Positions 43,027 to 50,168 of a DNA stretch of 64,000 bases are shown here, piece by piece. The notes under the pieces were generated by a model that worked only from the letters and a program-made list of their open reading frames with translations, did no database searches and had not been told where the DNA came from. Source of the DNA: GCA-2737725 sp965229355. GTDB lineage: Bacteria; Pseudomonadota; Alphaproteobacteria; Rhodospirillales; Rhodospirillaceae. The stretch lies in assembly GCA_965229355.1 (NCBI GenBank), contig OZ245869.1:434001-498000 (forward strand). Direction: 5' to 3'. Position 1 is the stretch's first letter; each line of letters opens with the position of its first letter. A program made the position numbers and the translations under genes.

Positions 43027-44324
43027 ACGGCCGCCCTCCTACCCAATCCCTTTTCAGTCAAAAAATCCGCGACCAACCCAACCATACGATCATGATTCCA
43101 ATTCTTGGCATCAACCATATCGGCGTCGATCATCAACACAGGCACTTTGGACTGCTCTAGCGACAAAGCCGTCAATTTTGTACCCGATTGCGACAAACGG
43201 TTATCAGGAGGCAACAAAATAACAGCAGCATCAATGCCTGCCCGCTCTGCTTCGCTTTCCATCCAGCCATTCATCCAGGGCGGAAGATGCAGAACTTCAT
43301 TCATGGAACAAATGCGACTGGCCAGTGCTTCCATGGGTTTGTTTTTGAGATCGCGAATGTACTGCGGGCCCGCAAAGGGCATGTACATGGACCATACAAA
43401 AACAGCACCGAGCTTATCTTCCAGCGATTGATAGAATCCGGGGTCGTGCCACAGCCCCGCCCCAATCCACATCAGTCTGATTTTTTCATTCTCGCCCGCA
43501 CCCAGGCCCTGGTCGATCCGCTCCAGCACTTCGTTGCGGAAGGTCTTGGCATGGTCGACGGCCCAATCTGATCCCCGATGCCATTGCGGGATCATCGTGT
43601 TGGTCATTTGCTCGCCGATTGAAACCGGGCATGGCCGCGCCTTCACCAACGCTTGGTTCGCTTGCCAGATGTAGCCTTCCTGCTCGTTAATGCGTTCCAT
43701 CAGGTAATGGAATTTCGCATCATCAAATTTGCGGCCTGTGCGGGTTTCAAGCAGCGTGATCAGATCACGCATTTCCGCAACCATCAGCGCGATCCGATCT
43801 GCATCGTAAATCTCTTCCCAGTCCTGCTTCGAGTGCGTGAACCAACGCGGATCTTTGTGCCGCCAGGCTGGAGCCTCCATCGGGAAAAAGTCCGTGCCCA
43901 ACGCTTGGGCCCATTGGCCAAAAACATGCTGAATGCAGTCACACGTTAATCTTGCGACTAACACAGTTGGCTTCGGCAATCCGCCCCAGGGTGCAGTGGC
44001 CGGATCGTTCGCGAGCGTGCACGCGAACCCTAGCGAGCAGTATTTGCAACTGTTCTCAGGGAACCCATGCTCGGCCATAACTTTGAAATATTTGCCGGAA
44101 AGCTGCTTGGCTGAGATATACGCTGACCACCACTGGTTCGTGATGATGGGGATATCCATGGCATGAAAAATTTCATGCGGGGTATCAGCCTGCACAATGG
44201 CAAAGGGCTCGCCGTTTTCCACAACGCGTTTGCGCAGTTCAATACCAAACTGTTTCTGATACGCATTGGCCGCTTGCGTGCACGCAAGTGTTTTACGGCT
44301 GCGCTGACCTGTGCCCGCGATCAT
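43023..44324 (-). CDS. 2-hydroxyacyl-CoA dehydratase family, large Cys-rich subunit
   Basis: A 433-residue protein of the HgdB/BcrB/FldBC family (2-hydroxyglutaryl-CoA dehydratase D component). It shows an N-terminal region DTPHEIFHAMDIPIITNQWW, a Cys cluster SCKYCSLGFACTL near residue 93, LTCDCIQHVFGQWA near 129 (equivalent to the family CDxxxH-type ligand) and a C-terminal VPVLMIDADMVDAKNW. Known members hold a [4Fe-4S] cluster and, once charged by an ATP-driven activator, dehydrate 2-hydroxyacyl-CoA or reduce aromatic CoA esters through ketyl radicals. No activator gene is in the window. The partner is likely the product of 46402-47289. It overlaps both neighbours by 4 bases. Confidence 0.82.
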   Translation of the reverse strand: MIAGTGQRSRKTLACTQAANAYQKQFGIELRKRVVENGEPFAIVQADTPHEIFHAMDIPIITNQWWSAYISAKQLSGKYFKVMAEHGFPENSCKYCSLGFACTLANDPATAPWGGLPKPTVLVARLTCDCIQHVFGQWAQALGTDFFPMEAPAWRHKDPRWFTHSKQDWEEIYDADRIALMVAEMRDLITLLETRTGRKFDDAKFHYLMERINEQEGYIWQANQALVKARPCPVSIGEQMTNTMIPQWHRGSDWAVDHAKTFRNEVLERIDQGLGAGENEKIRLMWIGAGLWHDPGFYQSLEDKLGAVFVWSMYMPFAGPQYIRDLKNKPMEALASRICSMNEVLHLPPWMNGWMESEAERAGIDAAVILLPPDNRLSQSGTKLTALSLEQSKVPVLMIDADMVDAKNWNHDRMVGLVADFLTEKGLGRRAAV

Positions 44325-46405
44325 GTGAAAACTCCCGAGGCATTAAGTTCAGCGATACGACTTTCTGAGAGCCCGCAAATATCACGCGCAATTTCAACAA
44401 CGTGCTCGCCCATCGCAGGCGCACGGTAAGGCTGAAAATCATCTCGTGAAAATTGCAGCGGTGTATTGATGTGCCCAAAGGCGCCGAGAATGGGGTGGTC
44501 GAGATCGACCAAGGCACGGCGATTGATCAATTGAAGATCATGTTCGATCATGTCTTCACAGTCTTGAACCACGCCGCAAGCTATACCAGCAGCTTGAAGT
44601 TCAGCCGCTATGGCATGTGCATCGCGGATTTGGGTCCAGGCCGCAATATCTGCGCCAGTTATGGCTTTGAGTTTTGCGTATTCATTATCGGACTCCACAA
44701 CAATGGCAACCCAACGATCATTGCCGGCTGTTGGGAATACATCCTGAAACAGAACATTAGCGCTTGCATTGCCCGTGCGCTGTGGGCGTTCACCGCGCTT
44801 CGCCGCAACTAAGCTGTCTCGCATTTGCTGCACGCATATTTCATACATCGATGCGTCGATGTGGCAGCCCTTACCCGTTTCTCGGCGCTGTTGAAGCGCT
44901 GCCGCAACTCCTGCCGCCATCACGTACGGCACAATGACGTCCCCGTAAGGCACGGCCCCAGGAATGACAGGATCGCGGTCAGGATAACCTGTCAGATACG
45001 TACGCCCCGAAAGCGCGCCACCAGTACCATCAACGCCCCATTCCTGCGCCATGGGACCTGTTTGGCCAAACACACTTCCCGAGACCATGATGATACCGGG
45101 GTTACGCGCTGCCAAGGCATCGTAATCTAACCCTAGTTTTTTCATCGTTCCGGGTGAGAAGTTTTCGACAACAACATCAGCCCACGCGATAAGCGGGCAC
45201 AAAACTTCTTTTGCATCGGGCTTTTTCATATCCAGCGACAAGCAACGCTTTGACGAATTCAAATGCGCAAACCAGGGTTTGTCATCGAGATTGCCTGGTT
45301 TTGACGCAGATACTTGAACATCAATACGCGCTAAATCGAGCCTGCTGCGGGTTTCAATTTTCACGACATCGGCTCCAAGATCACCCAATGTCTTGGTTGT
45401 GATCGAGCCCACCAGCGCCCAGGCGAAATCCAGCACACGAATGCCAGCAAGCGGGCCAGGACGGTTACCGCTGCGCGCCACCGATGCTACAGATTTCTGA
45501 CCTTCGCGGATCGACATAAACCGATCAGGCAAGCCAGACGGCGTATCAAAAAAACGCCGCGCAGCAAGGTGCTTGTCTGCCAACACATCCGCAGGCTCAT
45601 TAACAACACACGCATTAATGCCGCGCTTTAACCCTTCGGTTGCAACCTCGGCCTTCGTGCGACTGATAAAGAACGCCGCGATGGCGGCTTCCCATATGGC
45701 GCGTGTATCAGCCGGTAAGGTGGAGCGGTTGTAGGTCAGCCAATCGACACCTTTCAGAGGGTTATCCATCCCCACATCGTCGATCCAATCCGAGAGCGCT
45801 TTATTGGCAGGCGCACCAAGGCGCCCAGTCATAAGCGAATGGAAACACCAGCCGTCGGCCAATCGCCAAATCGCTTTTACTGTGGCTTGGCCGTAAGCCA
45901 GCGCACCACCCACGCGGATAAGTTTGCGTTTATCAAACTGCCAAACTAAAACACCATTGAAATTGCGGCTGAAGGCGACCTGTTGAATTGAAACATCAAC
46001 ATGCTGGCCTTTACTATGGGTTCCGCGCGCATAGTGCGCAGCCATAGCGCCACTGGCTGCAACCATATCGGCATGAAACGTACAGGCATCCAGCGCTTCT
46101 TTCACAGGCGGCAACGCTGGCTCACCCGTGACACGTAAAGCACCGCCCATGGCCGATGCGATTAATTCTCCACCCTTCCAGCCAGAGCGCGGGCCGCCAG
46201 AGCCAAACGTTGTGACGGAAACATGTACCGCTGTTTCGGGTATCGCCACATCCGCCAAGGCTTCAAGACCCAAGTCATCAATGACAAACGATGCACCTGC
46301 GATCGGCCCACCCAACTCTGCACCCAGAGATGCAAAGAAACGCGCAAGCGCGCGCTCCATCATCCCGCCCAGAACAGCCACACGATGCCCTGCCAACGGC
46401 TTCAT
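44321..46405 (-). CDS. double-domain CaiB/BaiF CoA-transferase
   Basis: A 694-residue protein, about twice the length of a family III CoA-transferase, made of two tandem copies. The first (about 1-300) is diverged at its N-terminus but keeps the Asp motif GQHVDVSIQQVAFSR. The second (about 315-694) is canonical: GIRVLDFAWALVGSITTKTL, GADVVKIETRS, ENFSPGTMKKLGLDYDALAA and GCHIDASMYEICVQQ. Both halves keep the catalytic Asp. Since these enzymes are normally interlaced homodimers, the fusion may act as a self-contained pair or two-substrate form. It lies between the two dehydratase subunits with 4-base overlaps, so it probably makes or recycles their acyl-CoA substrate. Confidence 0.88.
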   Translation of the reverse strand: MKPLAGHRVAVLGGMMERALARFFASLGAELGGPIAGASFVIDDLGLEALADVAIPETAVHVSVTTFGSGGPRSGWKGGELIASAMGGALRVTGEPALPPVKEALDACTFHADMVAASGAMAAHYARGTHSKGQHVDVSIQQVAFSRNFNGVLVWQFDKRKLIRVGGALAYGQATVKAIWRLADGWCFHSLMTGRLGAPANKALSDWIDDVGMDNPLKGVDWLTYNRSTLPADTRAIWEAAIAAFFISRTKAEVATEGLKRGINACVVNEPADVLADKHLAARRFFDTPSGLPDRFMSIREGQKSVASVARSGNRPGPLAGIRVLDFAWALVGSITTKTLGDLGADVVKIETRSRLDLARIDVQVSASKPGNLDDKPWFAHLNSSKRCLSLDMKKPDAKEVLCPLIAWADVVVENFSPGTMKKLGLDYDALAARNPGIIMVSGSVFGQTGPMAQEWGVDGTGGALSGRTYLTGYPDRDPVIPGAVPYGDVIVPYVMAAGVAAALQQRRETGKGCHIDASMYEICVQQMRDSLVAAKRGERPQRTGNASANVLFQDVFPTAGNDRWVAIVVESDNEYAKLKAITGADIAAWTQIRDAHAIAAELQAAGIACGVVQDCEDMIEHDLQLINRRALVDLDHPILGAFGHINTPLQFSRDDFQPYRAPAMGEHVVEIARDICGLSESRIAELNASGVFT

Positions 46406-47289
46406 GGCGTCAGCCCCTTCAAGAAATCTGTGATTTTGGCATCGACACCATCATTGGCGCGCCAACTGCATCGTGTCAGCACCAGTAAAGGCACGGCAGC
46501 TGCTTCTAATGCTTTGCGAAGCTCTGGAAGGTGCCAGATTTGCGCCTCGTCTTCTTCGATGTACCAAAGCACAACAGCTTTTGCCGCGTGCAGGCGTACA
46601 GTTTCCAGAAGCTCATGCGCACGATCATAAAAGGCACGGGGACCTATTTGTGCGGCATAGAGCTGTTGCCCTATGGCGTGGATCGGATCGCCGGTATTTT
46701 CCTGTACGACATGGCCCAATCTACGCCAGGTGTCTTCCAATGTTTCGCCAACGGCGCTCCATCCTGCTTTCTCAATGATGTGGTGAAGACGTAAGTCTGG
46801 CGGGGCACTTCCAGCCAACAAGCAAGAACGTGCATGAGTGGAGGGCGTTATATTTTGGTGGCGCTTGGTATTCGTTTCAGCAACGGCCTGCTCGAGAGCA
46901 GTGCTATTTACGCTCAAATCACTCGCTAACTTTTGCACCGCATCAATGTTTTGAGCCAAGCTAGTTGAACGATCAATTTTGGCGACATCGAATACAAGCG
47001 GCTTTGGTCCGGCAATGAGCCTCCGACGCTGAAGTTCAGAGATGTAATAATAAAGCCTGTGGGCCGTATCATCGCCACGCGAGAACACAACAGTATCTAG
47101 GTGTGCGAATGCGCCTGCGGCCCAATCTTCTAAAATCGAAAAAGCCCAGAGCGGAAACTTACTTTCCAACCATTGTTCAGCGTGTGGAAACGAACGATCA
47201 ACATTCCACTTGAGCGGCCCGCTATAACGCTCTGTCGCAATAAGCACATCATGCGGGATATCTGGACCAACGGACGCAATATGCTTCAT
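46402..47289 (-). CDS. 2-hydroxyacyl-CoA dehydratase family, small Cys-poor subunit
   Basis: A 295-residue relative of the second subunit of 2-hydroxyacyl-CoA dehydratases. The family pattern is visible in LEDWAAGAFAHLDTVVFSRG, DDTAHRLYYYISELQRRRL, VFDVAKIDRSTSLAQNIDAV and the N-R-like end of helix LEQAVAETNTKRH, with VVLWYIEEDEAQIWHLPELR later. The Cys expected in the VxxPxxCD-type position is Ser (VVFSRGDDTAHR), and only two Cys remain in the whole protein, so it probably does not bind its own [4Fe-4S] cluster. It would pair with the Cys-rich subunit at 43023-44324. It overlaps dctM and the double CoA-transferase by 4 bases each. Confidence 0.72.
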   Translation of the reverse strand: MKHIASVGPDIPHDVLIATERYSGPLKWNVDRSFPHAEQWLESKFPLWAFSILEDWAAGAFAHLDTVVFSRGDDTAHRLYYYISELQRRRLIAGPKPLVFDVAKIDRSTSLAQNIDAVQKLASDLSVNSTALEQAVAETNTKRHQNITPSTHARSCLLAGSAPPDLRLHHIIEKAGWSAVGETLEDTWRRLGHVVQENTGDPIHAIGQQLYAAQIGPRAFYDRAHELLETVRLHAAKAVVLWYIEEDEAQIWHLPELRKALEAAAVPLLVLTRCSWRANDGVDAKITDFLKGLTP

Positions 47290-48593
47290 GAGCCCAGCCC
47301 CGCCGCTAAACCCAGCGCCAAAGCTGGAAACAAAATAATCAATACTAAATGAATAATATCGCTGATCAGAAAAGGAGTGACGCCCTTAAAGATGCGCGAA
47401 ATCGGCACATCCTTCACAACGCCTTGGATGACATACAGATTCATGCCCAGCGGCGGATGAACGAAACCAATTTCCATGGCCCGGCAAATAAAGATGCCGA
47501 ACCAGATGGGCGACATGCCCATATCCACAACAATCGGCAGCAGAATTGGCGTTGTCAGCAGCATGAGAGCCAAGCCATCCAGGATCGAACCTAGCAAAAG
47601 CAAGATCACAGCAATGACCAATAACGTAGAAATCGGCGATAAGCCTAACTGCGTAATGCTTGCACCCGCTGCATCCGCCAGCCCCGTCACACTGACAAAG
47701 ACAGAAAAGATCAGCGCGCCAATCACGACCAAGAGAATCATGCCGCTGGTACGGAGCGTTTCTTCAAATGCCGTATAGAGCATAGGAATGCTTAAACGAC
47801 GGCGCCAAGCCGCGATTGCAAATGCACCCGCAGCGCCAATGGCAGCAGCTTCCGACGGGCTAAACCAGCCCAAGGCAATCCCGGCAATAACAACCGCGAC
47901 CATCAAAATCATATCAGCGATACGCCCCAGTGCTTTGAAGCGCTCAGACCAAGACGCACGTTCGCTTCGCGGTGCGATGGATGGCTTGATGCGAACAAGA
48001 ATCCAGATTACCAACGCATAAAACAGTGCCTGTGTAATACCTGGCACAATCGCAGCAGTAAAAAGCTTGCCAATCGATTGCTCTGCAATAATTCCAAAAA
48101 CAATTAATGCGCCGGATGGCGGAATCATTTGCCCCAGCGTTCCACCAGCGGCAACCGTGCCTGTCGCTAACGCATCGGAATAACCACGGCGGCGCATTTC
48201 TGGCAGAGCGACAAGACCAATCGTAACCGCCGTCGCCAAGCTCGATCCGTTAATCGTGCCAAAGCCAGCGCACCCCGCAACCGAGGCATACGCCAATCCG
48301 CCACGGCGATGGCCAACAAGCTTTGCGGCAGCATCGAAAAGATCGCGGCTCACGTTTGTCGCGAAGAACAACTGCGCCATGAGCATAAATAACGGCAGTG
48401 TCCCGAGTTCATAACGCGTCAGCGTCTCGATAAAGACGACGCCTGCTTTAATGATGGCAGGCTCAAAGCCAAGGATGACCGTTAAACCGACAATTCCAAC
48501 CAGCCCTAACGATGCGCCAATCGGCACGCCAAGCACTAGCAAAACTAATAAAACACAAACGCCGAGCAGGCCTGTTTCTGGGGTCGCGTACAT
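47286..48593 (-). CDS. TRAP transporter large permease DctM
   Basis: A 435-residue membrane protein with about 12 helices, typical of DctM (about 430): VLGVPIGASLGLVGIVGLTV, LPLFMLMAQLFFATNVSRDL, AGFGTINGSSLATAVTIGLV, GTLGQMIPPSGALIVFGI and a late MEIGFVHPPLGMNLYVIQGV. It carries the organic acid across the inner membrane with Na+ or H+. I use ATG 48593 (MYATPETGLLG), overlapping the DctQ stop by one base (TAATG); the frame is open further upstream inside dctQ. It overlaps the next dehydratase gene by 4 bases. Confidence 0.93.
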   Translation of the reverse strand: MYATPETGLLGVCVLLVLLVLGVPIGASLGLVGIVGLTVILGFEPAIIKAGVVFIETLTRYELGTLPLFMLMAQLFFATNVSRDLFDAAAKLVGHRRGGLAYASVAGCAGFGTINGSSLATAVTIGLVALPEMRRRGYSDALATGTVAAGGTLGQMIPPSGALIVFGIIAEQSIGKLFTAAIVPGITQALFYALVIWILVRIKPSIAPRSERASWSERFKALGRIADMILMVAVVIAGIALGWFSPSEAAAIGAAGAFAIAAWRRRLSIPMLYTAFEETLRTSGMILLVVIGALIFSVFVSVTGLADAAGASITQLGLSPISTLLVIAVILLLLGSILDGLALMLLTTPILLPIVVDMGMSPIWFGIFICRAMEIGFVHPPLGMNLYVIQGVVKDVPISRIFKGVTPFLISDIIHLVLIILFPALALGLAAGLGS

Positions 48594-49033
48594 TAGAGCG
48601 ACCTTCCGAAGCTTTGGCGAATCAGGATCAAGATCGCAGCAATCAGCCCCACATTTGCGAACGCGCGTAGCCATCGCCAGGGCACACCCAATAGTTCACT
48701 CACTTCGTGTGCGCTCCACAAATCAAGCGATATCCATAAAGACCCCGCAAACAAGCCTGCGAAGAAAACCGCCATGAACAATGTGGACAGCCTTAACGCG
48801 ATACTTTTCGCGCCTGGCGGCAACCGATCGATAACCAGATGAACGCGGGCATGGTTGCGGGCGAGCGTTGCTGCCACAAGCGCCAACGCACCTGCAACCA
48901 ACACAGCGGTTTGAATGAGCTCAATCGACCCATGTTGGGGTGCGCCGATGCTTCGGCCAATCACCGCATACGTATCGATAATGGTCGCGGCCAAAAGCGC
49001 AATACCACCGAGCCACACCATGACTTTTGTCAT
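48593..49033 (-). CDS. TRAP transporter small permease DctQ
   Basis: A 146-residue protein with four hydrophobic helices (VMVWLGGIALLAATIIDTYA, TAVLVAGALALVAATLARN, LSTLFMAVFFAGLFAGSLWI, FANVGLIAAILILI). NHARVHLVIDRLPPGAKSIA between helices 2 and 3 is the typical DctQ loop. It joins DctM as the membrane unit. It overlaps the CapA-like gene by 4 bases and dctM by 1, so coupled translation is likely. Confidence 0.88.
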   Translation of the reverse strand: MTKVMVWLGGIALLAATIIDTYAVIGRSIGAPQHGSIELIQTAVLVAGALALVAATLARNHARVHLVIDRLPPGAKSIALRLSTLFMAVFFAGLFAGSLWISLDLWSAHEVSELLGVPWRWLRAFANVGLIAAILILIRQSFGRSL

Positions 49034-50142
49034 GCAATACTCACCAAACCATCTGAATTTATGCGGATCGCGGGCAAGCCCGCTGCAACAGTTATTGATT
49101 CAACGTAATCTGCAATCTCGCGTGTACGCACACCTTGCGCCAAGATCGGACGGCCCGGTGGCTCGACATGAACAGGAATAATACTTGTGTCGAGTGTGCC
49201 GTCACCATGCACTGTAACACGCCCAAGAAATGCATTGATCGCTTCAGGGTGAAATGGTGCGAGCACATAGGCAGGATCGGGTTCGAACCCGAATATTTTT
49301 TTCCGGCGCTCGGCCCATTCACGCCGCGCAGGATGATCTTGCGCCGGACTTAAGGCTTGCGTCACCACACAACCATTGCCGAGCCCGTGAAAAATGGGCT
49401 TTCCCTTATAGAATTCAATACCGCGCACAATATGCGCATGATGGCCCAGAACAATATCCGCACCCGCATCTATACCCGCTTGTGCAATTGAGCGTTCGTA
49501 TGGCGCCAACTTAGCGGGCGTGTGAACAATACCTTTATGAAGCGCAACGATAACAATATCGGCGCGCGCGCGAACAGCTGCGATATCATCAGAAAGGCGC
49601 TTTAGTGCGCCTGATGATACATATTCAAGCGGTGCTGCAGGAGTAATCGGTGAGCCATCTTTTGTTTCAATCCGCAGATAGTTGCAGCCTGCTTTCGTGC
49701 TGCTCGCCCAAGACAATTCAGGGCCTACGCAATTATAACTCAGCAACGCAACACGTTGCCCGTTTTGCTGAAGAATGGCGGGCTCAGCGGCTTCTTTGAG
49801 CGTGGCTCCGGCCCCTGTATAGGCGACATTTACTTTGTCTAAGCCTGCACGGGTATCGGCAATACCTTCAGCGCCACAGTCCGCGATATGATTGCCAGCT
49901 AAACTCAAAACCGAAAAACCAGCTTCGGCAATGGCACTTAAATTTTCAGGTGGCGCGCCTGGTGCTGGCACATCGCCTTTCATTTCGTAGCCACGATTTG
50001 TATGCGGCACTTCAAGATGGCCAATGGCTACATCAGCTGCACGGATTTCTGGCGCAATGCCCGAAAGCCAGTGGCCAGCGTCCGGTTCATCAAGAACCAG
50101 ATCGCCGGCCACGACTAACGTAAAGGTACGTGCTGATGTCAT
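49030..50142 (-). CDS. CapA-like metallophosphatase-fold protein
   Basis: A 370-residue CapA-family protein and a distant paralogue of the one at 23650-24771. Metal motifs: TLVVAGDLVLDEPDAGHWLS, FSVLSLAGNHIADCGAEGI, IVIVALHKGIVHTPA (the His-His pair of the paralogue is reduced to one His here) and GADIVLGHHAHIVRGIEFYK. No signal peptide or membrane anchor is visible, and no poly-glutamate synthesis genes are near. It follows the TonB receptor by 26 bases and overlaps dctQ by 4, so it belongs to the uptake/catabolic operon. A hydrolase or phosphatase acting on the imported compound is possible. Confidence 0.82.
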   Translation of the reverse strand: MTSARTFTLVVAGDLVLDEPDAGHWLSGIAPEIRAADVAIGHLEVPHTNRGYEMKGDVPAPGAPPENLSAIAEAGFSVLSLAGNHIADCGAEGIADTRAGLDKVNVAYTGAGATLKEAAEPAILQQNGQRVALLSYNCVGPELSWASSTKAGCNYLRIETKDGSPITPAAPLEYVSSGALKRLSDDIAAVRARADIVIVALHKGIVHTPAKLAPYERSIAQAGIDAGADIVLGHHAHIVRGIEFYKGKPIFHGLGNGCVVTQALSPAQDHPARREWAERRKKIFGFEPDPAYVLAPFHPEAINAFLGRVTVHGDGTLDTSIIPVHVEPPGRPILAQGVRTREIADYVESITVAAGLPAIRINSDGLVSIA

Positions 50143-50168
50143 TTAACCGTACGCACTGCACTCGAATG

